From DASYQD01 sp036005845 (GTDB taxonomy: Bacteria; Acidobacteriota; Thermoanaerobaculia; Multivoradales; JAIOJS01): a stretch of 64,000 nucleotides of DNA. The notes below the pieces were generated by a model, which was not told the DNA's origin, searched no databases, and saw only the letters and a program-made list of their open reading frames with translations. The translations under genes were made by a program, and so were the position numbers. Position 1 is the first letter of the stretch; each line of letters begins with the position of its first letter. Shown in pieces: positions 41,781 to 50,780 of the stretch. The stretch is taken from the NCBI GenBank assembly GCA_036005845.1, contig DASYQD010000117.1, forward strand, positions 62,001-126,000, read 5' to 3'.

Positions 41781-43559
41781 TTAGTCGGGCCTCGCTGCCA
41801 ACGACGACGATGCGGCGAGGGCGCCGCCGAGCCCGCCGTCCATCGGCAGCAGGTCGAAGAGGGGCACGAACCGTTGCGCCTGCCGCCGCCAGCTCCAGCC
41901 CTCGGCGGCGGCACGCGCGGCGCGGCCCATCCGTTGACGCAACGCCGGATCGTCGCGCAGCTGCGCCAGCCGCGCCGCCACCTCGTCGACGTCGCGGGCG
42001 ACGAGGAAGCCGTTGTCGCCGTCGCGGATCAGCTCCGGCATGTTGCCGACCGCGGTGGTCACCACCGGCAGTCCGCACGCGGACGCCTCGAGGCAGGGGT
42101 TCGGCGTCCCCTCGCTGCGGCTGGCGCAGACGTAGACGTCGAGCGAGCGGTAGAACGCCGCCATCTCGATCGGCGTGCGCCACTGCTCCTCGCGCACGGC
42201 GAGGCAAAGCTCCGCTCCCACGCGCTCGGCGGCGGGCGCGATCACCTCGTGCACGCCGCGCCGCTCGGATCCCTGGTTGCCGAGGCTTCCCGCCCAGCCC
42301 ACCCGCAGGCGCCGCGCCGGCGCGGCGGCAGACTCACCGGGGCTGAACAGATCGGTGTCGACGCCGTTGGGCGTGTAGAAGAGCGGCGGGCGCAGCAGCG
42401 GCGCGAGCTCGTCCTGGAGCAGCCGGTTGTTGACGAACACGCCGGCGGCCAGCTCGTTCAGGGTGGCGAGCGCCGGCGCCCGCCAGTCGCCCTCGAGCTC
42501 GTAATGGCTGCACACGCCGATGAGGACGCGGTCGCGCAGCGCGCCAAGCGTGCGGCGCAGGTGGGGGAGCCGCTGCACTTGCAGCCAGTAGTAGAAGAGC
42601 ACGCCGTCGGCGCGCTCCAAGTCGTCGGCCGTGAGCTCGGCCTGGAAGCGCTTGACCAGCCGATGGCTGCCGGCGAGCGCCCGCGCCAATGCGTCGGTCT
42701 TGCGGTCGTGCGCCCAGTGCGGGCGGTCGACGACGCAGACGATGCGCGGCGGCTCGCTCTTCTTCTTCGGCCAGACGACGCAGTGCTCGGTACGCGGCGA
42801 GGAGGCGTCGAGCTCGTCGTCGCTGCGTGCGACGCGCAACTCGGCCTTAGCCGGCAGCGGCATCGTGTCGACGCGCAGCGACGGCCGCCAGCCGTGCCAG
42901 CCCTGATCCAGCTCCCAGGCGTCGAAGCGGCGGCGCTCGTACTTCTGTCGCGCCTGCTCGCGGCTGAGGAAGAGATAGTGGCGGAGGCGGAAGGGCTCGG
43001 GGGCGACACGCTGGCCGGGGAATCCCACACGGTGGCCGCCGGTGGACGCCAGGTCGACCGGCTGGGGCTGCCGCTTCCACGCCCGCAGCAGGTGCAGCGG
43101 TCCGGAGCTGAAGGGGTAGTACCAGAGCATCGTGCGGCGGAAGTCCGGGTGGTCGTGGTCGGGCGACTCGCGCGTCGGCACGAAGGTCAGCTCCTCGAAC
43201 TCCGCCGCGTTGTACCCCTTGGCGTCGATGGCGACGAAGGCGTCGCGCAGGGTCGCATGACCCGGAGGCGGCAGCGGGATCTCGTCGGCATCGAGGTGCA
43301 GGAACCAGTCGGCGGCGAGCTCGCTCGCCAGCCGTTCCTTCCAGGCGAGCAGCGTTCGCCAGTGGTAGGCGCCGTCGTACGGCCGGGTGTCGAGGCGCAG
43401 CAGGCCGCGGCCGAGCCGCTGCGAGGCGATGGCGACGGTGTCGTCGCTCGAGCCGTCGTCGAGGAGGACGGCCTCGACGCCGTGCTCGTGCAGGTGGTCG
43501 AGACAGCCACCGATGAAGCGCGCCTCGTCGTGGGCGGCGATGAGCGCGATGATCCTCAT
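41781..43559 (-). CDS. Two-domain glycosyltransferase, GT2 fused to GT4
   Basis: The protein has 592 residues. The N-terminal GT2 (about 1-240) starts MRIIALIAAHDEARFIGGCL and has LLDDGSSDDT and FLHLDADEIPL (metal/donor DxD). The C-terminal GT4 begins around 265 (RIVCVVDRPHWAHD) and contains YTPNGVDTDLFSP, LRVGWAGSLGNQGSE and SRSEGTPNPCLEASACGLPVV. This is the second GT2-GT4 fusion in the window, not obviously a recent copy of the one at 4760. A long frame upstream of the ATG is a shadow. It is divergent from the sulfotransferase-like gene, with 69 bases between the starts. Confidence 0.87.
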   Translation of the reverse strand: MRIIALIAAHDEARFIGGCLDHLHEHGVEAVLLDDGSSDDTVAIASQRLGRGLLRLDTRPYDGAYHWRTLLAWKERLASELAADWFLHLDADEIPLPPPGHATLRDAFVAIDAKGYNAAEFEELTFVPTRESPDHDHPDFRRTMLWYYPFSSGPLHLLRAWKRQPQPVDLASTGGHRVGFPGQRVAPEPFRLRHYLFLSREQARQKYERRRFDAWELDQGWHGWRPSLRVDTMPLPAKAELRVARSDDELDASSPRTEHCVVWPKKKSEPPRIVCVVDRPHWAHDRKTDALARALAGSHRLVKRFQAELTADDLERADGVLFYYWLQVQRLPHLRRTLGALRDRVLIGVCSHYELEGDWRAPALATLNELAAGVFVNNRLLQDELAPLLRPPLFYTPNGVDTDLFSPGESAAAPARRLRVGWAGSLGNQGSERRGVHEVIAPAAERVGAELCLAVREEQWRTPIEMAAFYRSLDVYVCASRSEGTPNPCLEASACGLPVVTTAVGNMPELIRDGDNGFLVARDVDEVAARLAQLRDDPALRQRMGRAARAAAEGWSWRRQAQRFVPLFDLLPMDGGLGGALAASSSLAARPD

Positions 43560-43614
43560 GGCAGGCGTTCCCTTGTGCGGGACCGATGCGGCGGCGATGA
43601 TAGCGGAGCCCGTC

Positions 43615-43620
43615 AGGAGG
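43615..43620 (+). promoter_or_regulatory. Ribosome binding site that points to a CTG start
   Basis: A perfect AGGAGG lies 8 bases before a CTG codon at 43629, which is in frame with the sulfotransferase-like protein. No ATG, GTG or TTG stands at a usable distance. The next in-frame ATG (43656) would remove the strand that precedes the cofactor loop. Confidence 0.55.
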
Positions 43621-43628
43621 TCCCCCGT

Positions 43629-44765
43629 CTGAGCTCTCCCCTCATCGTCTGCGGCATGCACCGGTCCGGCACCTCGCTTGCGGCGAGCGTGCTCCACCAT
43701 GCGGGTCTGCAGATCGGCAGGAAGTTGAACGGCGCCGGTCCGGGCAACCCGCGCGGCCACTTCGAGGACATCGAGATCTGGAAGCTCCACGAGGAGATGC
43801 TCGCCGCCGCCGGCCACACCGCCTTCTCGGCCGGCCACGACTTCGTACCGCGGCGCGGCGACGGCTTCGAGCGGCGCGCCGCGGCGCTGATCGCGGCGCG
43901 GGCCGGGCAGGCGGCGTGGGGATGGAAGGACCCGCGGACCTGCCTCTTCCTCGACCTCTGGGAGCCGCTCGTCCCCGAGGCGCGCTACCTCGTTCTCTAT
44001 CGCCATCCGGCTGACGTCGCGCTCTCGTTGCTGCGCCGCGACACCGAGCCCGAGCTGCGCGAGGACCCGCGGCTGGCGTTCCGGTCGTGGGCGGTGCACA
44101 ACCGGCGCCTCCTCGCTCTCCTCGAACGCAATCGCTCGCGCTGCTTCGTCGCCCACGCACACGCCGTCACCACCGACGTCGAGGGGCTCGTCCGTCGGCT
44201 CGCCGAACGCTTCCGCCTGCCGCTGGTGGCGGACGGCGCTGCGGCGCCTTTCGTGCCCGGCGACCTCGCCGCCCCCGGCAGCGCCGACGAACGGCGCCCG
44301 CCATGGGATCGCGTGGTGCCCGAGGCCACCGAGCTCTACGCACGCCTGCAGGGGCTCGCCGACCTGCCCGGCCCCGAAGAACCGCCCGCACCGGTCGAGG
44401 ACGACACCGGCGGCGAGCGCCAGCCGGCGGCGCTGCGCTTGAGCGAGGCGCTGCTCTTCGAGCTGATGGGCGAGCGCGTGCTGCGCCGCCAGCAGCGGGC
44501 GGCGGCGGAGGGGTTCGCCCGGGCCTTGGAGGACGAGCGGGCCCGCCTCGCGACGTTGGAGCAGGAGCTCGCGGTGGCGAAGGGGCAGGCTGCCGAGACG
44601 AGGGCCCGCGCCGCGGAGCTGGACGCTCGCTTGCGGGACGCCGCCGAGCGCCGCGACGTCCTCGCGGCCACGCTCGACGCGATCGAGCGCTCGCGCACCT
44701 TCCGCCTGGTGTCCGGCTGGTGGCGGATCGCCGGTCGGCTGCGGCCGCGCGCGTCCGCGCGCTAA
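43629..44765 (+). CDS. Sulfotransferase-family protein with C-terminal coiled coil
   Basis: The protein is about 378 residues. The first strand and loop, SPLIVCGMHRSGTSLAASVL, match the 5'-phosphosulfate-binding loop of PAPS-dependent sulfotransferases. ARYLVLYRHPADVALSLLRR is the 3'-phosphate-binding segment, and GNPRGHFEDIEIWKLH is a family motif. The last ~110 residues form a Glu/Arg/Ala-rich coiled coil ending in a short basic tail, as found in glycan-cluster proteins. The start is taken at a CTG served by a perfect AGGAGG; a GTG at 43575 is the alternative. It probably modifies the surface glycan made by the divergent glycosyltransferase pair. The stop overlaps the convergent cdd stop. 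Confidence 0.78.
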   Translation: MSSPLIVCGMHRSGTSLAASVLHHAGLQIGRKLNGAGPGNPRGHFEDIEIWKLHEEMLAAAGHTAFSAGHDFVPRRGDGFERRAAALIAARAGQAAWGWKDPRTCLFLDLWEPLVPEARYLVLYRHPADVALSLLRRDTEPELREDPRLAFRSWAVHNRRLLALLERNRSRCFVAHAHAVTTDVEGLVRRLAERFRLPLVADGAAAPFVPGDLAAPGSADERRPPWDRVVPEATELYARLQGLADLPGPEEPPAPVEDDTGGERQPAALRLSEALLFELMGERVLRRQQRAAAEGFARALEDERARLATLEQELAVAKGQAAETRARAAELDARLRDAAERRDVLAATLDAIERSRTFRLVSGWWRIAGRLRPRASAR

Positions 44766-45157
44766 GCCGGCGGCGGGAAGACGAACGAGTCGGGCAGCAG
44801 CTCGGCCAGCGTGCGCTCGAGCCGCTCGCCCTCGGGGTTGACGAGCAGGATGGGCACGTCGTCGACCAGCTCGCGCAGCGTCTCGCGGCACATGCCGCAG
44901 GGCGCCGACGGCGGCGAGCTCGAGGTGACGACCACCACCGCCAGCGGCTTCTTGAGGCCTCGCCCCACCGCCGCCGTCACCGCGTTGCGCTCGGCGCAGA
45001 GCGACAGGCCGTAAGAACGATTCTCGACGTTGCAACCGGTGACGATGGAGCCGTCCTCCATCAGCAGCGCGGCGCCGACGGCGAAACGGCTGTAGGGCGC
45101 GTGCGCCCGCGCGCGCACCTCCGCCGCGGCGGCGACCAGCGCCTCCCAGTCCACCAT
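44762..45157 (-). CDS. cdd: Cytidine deaminase (tetrameric type)
   Basis: The protein has 131 residues, the usual length. The zinc ligands and catalytic Glu are in LCAERNAV (Cys54, Glu56) and PCGMCRE (Cys87, Cys90), so the zinc is bound by three cysteines as in the homotetrameric enzymes. APYSRFAVGAAL and TGCNVENRSYG are the substrate-binding segments. It deaminates cytidine and deoxycytidine in pyrimidine salvage. Its ATG directly abuts the malate dehydrogenase stop, so both are in one transcript. Confidence 0.95.
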   Translation of the reverse strand: MVDWEALVAAAAEVRARAHAPYSRFAVGAALLMEDGSIVTGCNVENRSYGLSLCAERNAVTAAVGRGLKKPLAVVVVTSSSPPSAPCGMCRETLRELVDDVPILLVNPEGERLERTLAELLPDSFVFPPPA

Positions 45158-46135
45158 CTAGAGCAGCTCTTCGATGGCGCTCCGCTCCTCGCGCAGCTCG
45201 CGTTCGGTGGCGTCCATCTTCCCGCGCGAGAAGTCGTCGACGGCAAGGCCCTGCACGATCTCCCACTCGCCGCCCTTGCAGGTGCAGGGATACGAGTAGA
45301 CGACGCCGGGTGCGATGCCGTAGCTGCCGTCGGAGGGCACCGCCATGCTCACCCAGTCGCCGTCAGCGCTACCGAGCGCCCAGTCGCGGATGTGGTCGAT
45401 GGCGGCCGAGCCGGCGGAGGCGGCGGAGGAGGCGCCGCGCGCCTTGATGATCGCCGCGCCGCGCTGCTGCACGGTGGGGATGAAGGTGTCGCGGTACCAG
45501 CTCTCGTCGACCAGCTCGCGCGCCGGCTTGCCGCCGGCCGTGCAGTGCGCGATGTCGGGGTACTGCGTTGCCGAGTGGTTGCCCCAGATGGTGACCTTCT
45601 GGATCGCCGTGGTCGGCTGCCCGGTCTTTTCGGCGAGCTGTGAGAGCGCGCGGTTGTGGTCGAGCCGCGTCATCGCCGTGAACTGCTTCGGATCGCGGTC
45701 GGGCGCGTTGCTCGCCGCGATCAGGCAGTTGGTGTTGGCGGGGTTGCCGACGACGAGCACCTTGACGTCCTTGCTCGCGTGATCGTTGATCGCCTTGCCC
45801 TGCGGCCCGAAGATCTGACCGTTGGCGGAGAGCAGGTCCTTGCGCTCCATCCCCGGCCCGCGCGGGCGGGCACCGACGAGCAGGCAGTAGTCGGCGTCGC
45901 CGAAACCGGTTTTCAGGTCGGCGGTGGCCACGGTGCCGGCGAGCGTCGGGAAGGCGCAATCGTTGAGCTCCATCACCACGCCCTGGAGAGCCGGCAGCGC
46001 CGGCTCGATCTCGATCAGCTGCAGGACGACCGGCTGGTCGGCGCCGAGCATGTCGCCGGCCGCGATCCGAAAGGCGAGGGCGTAGCCGATGTTGCCGGCG
46101 GCGCCGGTGACGGCGACGCGAACGGGACGCTTCAT
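45158..46135 (-). CDS. mdh: Malate dehydrogenase (NAD-dependent, MDH type 2)
   Basis: The protein has 325 residues. VAVTGAAGNIGYALAFRIA is the NAD-binding loop; GARPRGPGMERKDLL carries the two substrate Arg residues; VGNPANTNC and MTRLDHNRA follow; IWGNHSATQYPD holds the catalytic His. The wording is that of the cytosolic-type, non-LDH-like MDH group. It interconverts malate and oxaloacetate in the citric acid cycle. It is divergent from icd, with 89 bases between the starts, so the two cycle genes share a control region. Confidence 0.95.
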   Translation of the reverse strand: MKRPVRVAVTGAAGNIGYALAFRIAAGDMLGADQPVVLQLIEIEPALPALQGVVMELNDCAFPTLAGTVATADLKTGFGDADYCLLVGARPRGPGMERKDLLSANGQIFGPQGKAINDHASKDVKVLVVGNPANTNCLIAASNAPDRDPKQFTAMTRLDHNRALSQLAEKTGQPTTAIQKVTIWGNHSATQYPDIAHCTAGGKPARELVDESWYRDTFIPTVQQRGAAIIKARGASSAASAGSAAIDHIRDWALGSADGDWVSMAVPSDGSYGIAPGVVYSYPCTCKGGEWEIVQGLAVDDFSRGKMDATERELREERSAIEELL

Positions 46136-46224
46136 GGGGTTCCTCCTCGGCGATCGCTCCTCAGCATCCTGAGGGCGCCGTAGTCTATGCTCCTGCGCGT
46201 CACGATTCGGAGGGAGGGCACCCC

Positions 46225-47482
<1,258 letters not shown>

Positions 47483-47487
<5 letters not shown>

Positions 47488-47509
47488 GGTGTGCGGGGCG
47501 CACCCTACA
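47483..47509 (+). terminator. Hairpin overlapping the icd stop codon
   Basis: A 12-bp stem (tgtagggtgtgc / gcgcaccctaca, one G-T wobble) closes the loop GGG and includes the TAG stop. No T run follows on the plus strand, so it may act as an RNA-stabilising or factor-assisted end signal instead of a full intrinsic terminator. Confidence 0.5.
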
Positions 47510-47557
47510 GCGGCGGCGAACCAGAGGGGCGAGCATAGCGAGCGCCGACGTCGTGGA

Positions 47558-47583
47558 GCGGGTGCCCGCGGCGGGTACCCGCG
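47558..47583. repeat. Two tandem 13-bp palindromic units upstream of the phosphatase gene
   Basis: GCGGGTGCCCGCG is directly followed by GCGGGTACCCGCG. Each unit is close to or fully self-complementary. They lie in the 163-base gap between icd and the SpoIIE-type phosphatase. They could be operator half-sites or an RNA hairpin. Confidence 0.4.
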
Positions 47584-47650
47584 GAACAACCTTCGTCAGG
47601 CTCGTTCGTAAAACTAGGAACGCTTCCCGCACTCGCGAACGTTCCTCCCG

Positions 47651-50053
47651 ATGCGCGCTCGCCAGCTCCTCTTCTGGATCGCCCTCGCCGCGGCCTCGGG
47701 GCTCGCCATCGCCTGGCTGCTGCCGCGCGCCTTCCCGCTCTTCCCACGCGGCTACGAGACGGACGCGCGTGAGGCGCGGGCGATCGCGCTCGCCCGCATC
47801 CCCGAGCTCGGGCCGGTACCGCCGCGGCCGCTGCTGTCGGTGACGTGGACCGGCGACGGCACCATCGAGCGCGCCGCGCTGCAGGGCGGCGGGGCGACGC
47901 GGCGGCGGCTTGCGGGCACGCCGCTCGAGCAGGCGCTCTACGGCTGGGTGGTGCGCGTCTTCCCGCTCGACGCCAACGCCGGCGACTGGGAGTACGAGGT
48001 CCACGTCTCGCGCCGCGGCGAGGTGACCGGCCTGATGCGCAAGCTGCCGGAGACCGCACCGGCGGGGAAGCTGACGGCGGACCAGGCACGCCAGCGCGCC
48101 CGCGCCCAGCTCGAGGAGGCCGGCTTCGACCTCACGCAGTACGGCGAGCCCGAGGTCCGCAGCGACGAACGCTCGCGGCGCACCGATACCGTGCTGCACT
48201 TCCCGGCGCGCCAGCAGCTCCTCGGCTCGACGGTGCGGCACGGCGTCGAGGTGCGCTTCCTCGGCGACCAGCCGGGCGGCTATCGCGTGTGGGTGGAACC
48301 GGTCGACCGGCAGGCGAACGAGCGGCTGGTCAGCCCCTACTTCCTGCTCTACTTCGCCAGCGAGATCGTCAGCGTGCTGCTGCTGCTCGGGCTCGGCATC
48401 CTCTTCGTGCGCAAGTACCACGCCGGCGAGGTGGGTGTGGCCCGGGGCACGCAGATCTTCCTGCTCGTGCTTCTCGCCGGCCTCGGCTTCCTCGTCGCCT
48501 ACGCCGTGCCGTCGGCCGAAGGGGTGATGATCGGCGCCACCTCGCGCCGGCTCATCACCTGGGTCCTGCTGCTCGTGCGCGTGGCATTCGGCGTCCTGCC
48601 CATCGCGGCGCTTGGCTTCCTCGCCTGGACGGTGGGCGAGTCGTGGGCGCGCGAGCGGTGGGGGAGCAAGCTGGCGGCGTTCGACGCGCTCTTCAAGGGC
48701 GAGTGGCGCAACGCCACCGTGGCGCGCAGCAGCCTGCGCGGCATCGCGCTCGGCCTGGCGCTGCTGGCGGCGCTGCTCGCCGTCGCGCTGTCGCTGCAGC
48801 GGCTCGGCGCCTGGACCCTCGGGTCGCTGCTGGTGGACCTGCAGTTCGGCTCGGGGTGGCTGGGACTCGGCCAGCTCCTGCGGCTCCTCTGTTACGAGCT
48901 GCCGACCCTGCTCATCGGCTGTCTCTTCCTCACCATGCTGGCGGCGCGCAAGCTGCCGCCGGCGCTTGCCGCGGTCGTCTCCGCCCTGGGCGCGGCGGCG
49001 CTCTCGCTGCCGCCGTTCATGCCGCTGCCGATGAGCGCCGCCGCGCCGGTGTGGCTGCTCGCCGCCGGCGTGCCGGTGCTCGTCTTCTGGGGCAGCGACC
49101 TGCTGGCGGCGGTGCTGTGCGGGCTGACCGTTGCCGGCGTGATGGCGAGCCTGCCGCTGCTCCTCGCGCACGACGCGGGGATGCAGCTCCAGGGCGCCAT
49201 CCCGCTCGTCGCGCTGGCGCTGCCGCTGCTCTTGAGCGTGCGCCACCTGCACGGCGGCCGCGAGTTCGTCTACCGCTGGGAGGACGTGCCGCCGCACGTG
49301 CGCCGCATCGCCGAGCGCGAGCGCCAGCGGGTCGAGCTCGAGACTGCGCGCGAGATCCAGAGCTCGATCCTGCCGGTGCTGCCGCCGCAGCTCCACGGCG
49401 TGCAGCTCGCGCACGCCTACCAGCCGGCCACGGAGGTCGGCGGCGACTTCTACGACGTGCTCGCGCTCGACGACGGCCGCGTCGCGCTGGCGGTGGGCGA
49501 CGTCGCCGGCCACGGCGTCAGCAGCGGCTTGGTGATGTCGATGGTGCGCTCGGCGCTGGCGGTGCAGGTCACCTTCGACCCGCAGGTCGAGTCGGTCTTC
49601 CACACGCTCAACCGCATGGTCTTCCAGAGCGCGCGGCGGCGGCTGCTCACGACCTTGACGTATGCGTTGCTCGATCCGAAAGCGCACGAGCTCGTCTACG
49701 CCAGCGCCGGCCACGTCTTCCCCTACCGCATCACCCGCGACGGCCGCGTCCACGAGCTCGAGGCCGGCTCCTACCCGCTCGGCGTGCGCGTCGACAGCGA
49801 GCTGCCGGTGCGCCGCGAGCGCCTCGAGCCCGGCGACACCGTGGTGCTCCTCTCCGACGGCGTCGTCGAAGGCCACCGCGAGCATGACGAAGAGCCCTTC
49901 GGCTTCAACCGCCTCGCCGACAGCCTCGCCCGCCACGCCCAAGCCGGCCCGCAAGCCCTCGTCCGCGGCGTCCTCGCCGACCTCGAGACCTTCACCCGCC
50001 GCGCTCCGCGCGAAGACGACGTGACGGTGCTCGCTGCGCGGCTGCCGGACTAG
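47651..50053 (+). CDS. Membrane protein with cytoplasmic SpoIIE/PP2C phosphatase domain
   Basis: The protein has 800 residues. One membrane helix near the N terminus (7-24) is followed by an extracytoplasmic region of about 200 residues that contains a PepSY-like ADQARQRARAQLEEAGFDL repeat. Then come about eight membrane helices (about 230-530). The last ~240 residues are a PP2C-type domain: a RVELETAREIQSSILP linker helix, EVGGDFYDVLAL (first metal Asp, near residue 598), ALAVGDVAGHGVSSGL, YASAGHVFPY, LSDGVVEGH and the final REDDVTVLAARL. Members dephosphorylate STAS proteins in partner-switching pathways. A STAS protein is encoded at 36900. No kinase is nearby. Confidence 0.87.
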   Translation: MRARQLLFWIALAAASGLAIAWLLPRAFPLFPRGYETDAREARAIALARIPELGPVPPRPLLSVTWTGDGTIERAALQGGGATRRRLAGTPLEQALYGWVVRVFPLDANAGDWEYEVHVSRRGEVTGLMRKLPETAPAGKLTADQARQRARAQLEEAGFDLTQYGEPEVRSDERSRRTDTVLHFPARQQLLGSTVRHGVEVRFLGDQPGGYRVWVEPVDRQANERLVSPYFLLYFASEIVSVLLLLGLGILFVRKYHAGEVGVARGTQIFLLVLLAGLGFLVAYAVPSAEGVMIGATSRRLITWVLLLVRVAFGVLPIAALGFLAWTVGESWARERWGSKLAAFDALFKGEWRNATVARSSLRGIALGLALLAALLAVALSLQRLGAWTLGSLLVDLQFGSGWLGLGQLLRLLCYELPTLLIGCLFLTMLAARKLPPALAAVVSALGAAALSLPPFMPLPMSAAAPVWLLAAGVPVLVFWGSDLLAAVLCGLTVAGVMASLPLLLAHDAGMQLQGAIPLVALALPLLLSVRHLHGGREFVYRWEDVPPHVRRIAERERQRVELETAREIQSSILPVLPPQLHGVQLAHAYQPATEVGGDFYDVLALDDGRVALAVGDVAGHGVSSGLVMSMVRSALAVQVTFDPQVESVFHTLNRMVFQSARRRLLTTLTYALLDPKAHELVYASAGHVFPYRITRDGRVHELEAGSYPLGVRVDSELPVRRERLEPGDTVVLLSDGVVEGHREHDEEPFGFNRLADSLARHAQAGPQALVRGVLADLETFTRRAPREDDVTVLAARLPD

Positions 50054-50066
50054 GCGGGACGACCGA

Positions 50067-50477
50067 TCACGGAACGTCGATCACCAGCGGGACTCCCATC
50101 AGCCTGAGATGGAAGTCGGTCGACCAGCACACACTCGATCGCCGCGATTCCATCAGCACCAATCCGCACGCATCGACGAGAGTAAGGTCTTGATCGGAGA
50201 AGCGGCGCACGACGTCAGCCGCCGCGCGCAGCTCCTCGCTGCCGACCGCGATGACCTCGAGCGGCAACGACTCGACCATGGAGAGGAACTGCAACCCTCG
50301 ATGACGGTCGAAGCGCTTGAGGAACCACGCCTGGCCTTCGGCGATGACGAGCGGGATCGTCACCAGCTTCGGCGGCGCCGAGAACAAGCGGCGGAACAGC
50401 AGGTGGTGCGAGTCGGAGCTGTCGGCGAACGCGATCAGCGCCGCGGTGTCGACGTAGGCCTCAGTCCTTCTCGCCAT
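50067..50477 (-). CDS. PIN-domain toxin (VapC-like)
   Basis: The protein has 136 residues. The four acidic residues of the PIN nuclease site are Asp10 (AYVDTAALIAF), Glu47 (LVIAEGQA), Asp102 (LTLVDACGL) and Asp121 (WSTDFH), so the active site is complete. VapC toxins cut tRNA or rRNA using Mg2+. The start overlaps the end of the ribbon-helix-helix antitoxin gene by 17 bases, the classical toxin-second order. It is convergent with the SpoIIE-type phosphatase gene. Confidence 0.88.
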   Translation of the reverse strand: MARRTEAYVDTAALIAFADSSDSHHLLFRRLFSAPPKLVTIPLVIAEGQAWFLKRFDRHRGLQFLSMVESLPLEVIAVGSEELRAAADVVRRFSDQDLTLVDACGLVLMESRRSSVCWSTDFHLRLMGVPLVIDVP

Positions 50478-50685
50478 AGACGACGTCGTCGATGCTCTGG
50501 CTCGACAGCGGATCGCCCGACGCTACGAAGCCGGCGAACCGCATCCACGGCTTGCTCTCGTCGGCCGGGATCATCGTCCGCAGCGATCGCCTGAGCAATT
50601 CCGCGAGCGAGATGCCGAGGCGCGCCGCTTCCGTCTTCGCGGCGTCGTACTCCTTTTCGCTGAGGCTCACCTGCGTTCGCACCAT
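50461..50685 (-). CDS. Ribbon-helix-helix antitoxin (VapB/CopG-like)
   Basis: The protein has 74 residues. MVRTQVSLSEKEYDAAKTEA is the N-terminal DNA-binding strand and helix of an RHH repressor, and LGISLAELLRRSLR the second helix. The C-terminal part (MRFAGFVASGDPLSSQS) should wrap and neutralise the PIN toxin. A perfect inverted repeat directly touches its ATG, fitting autoregulation by the antitoxin. No Shine-Dalgarno sequence other than the repeat itself is present. Confidence 0.87.
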   Translation of the reverse strand: MVRTQVSLSEKEYDAAKTEAARLGISLAELLRRSLRTMIPADESKPWMRFAGFVASGDPLSSQSIDDVVYGEKD

Positions 50686-50718
50686 GGTGATAACAGGCTA
50701 GCACGAACTGTTATCACC
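50686..50718 (-). promoter_or_regulatory. Palindromic operator of the toxin-antitoxin operon
   Basis: Two perfect 11-bp arms (ggtgataacag and ctgttatcacc) are separated by 11 bases, so their centres are 22 bp apart, two helical turns. The inner arm ends at the base before the antitoxin ATG. The position and spacing suit cooperative binding of two RHH dimers. The transcript may be leaderless or very short-leadered. Confidence 0.75.
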
Positions 50719-50780
50719 AAGGGCAAACGGGCGCGCTACAGCGCAGCCTTCGCGAATGACGCTCAGGTAGGCTAGCGGCG

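Noticed and set aside
41673..43628. Long plus-strand frame leading into the sulfotransferase-like gene
   Set aside because: It is antisense to the GT2-GT4 gene, which has clear catalytic motifs. The composition is shadow-like.
47600..47640. GAAC/GTTC elements as a possible LexA-type SOS box
   Set aside because: The half-site spacing does not match the known GAAC-N4-GTTC box.
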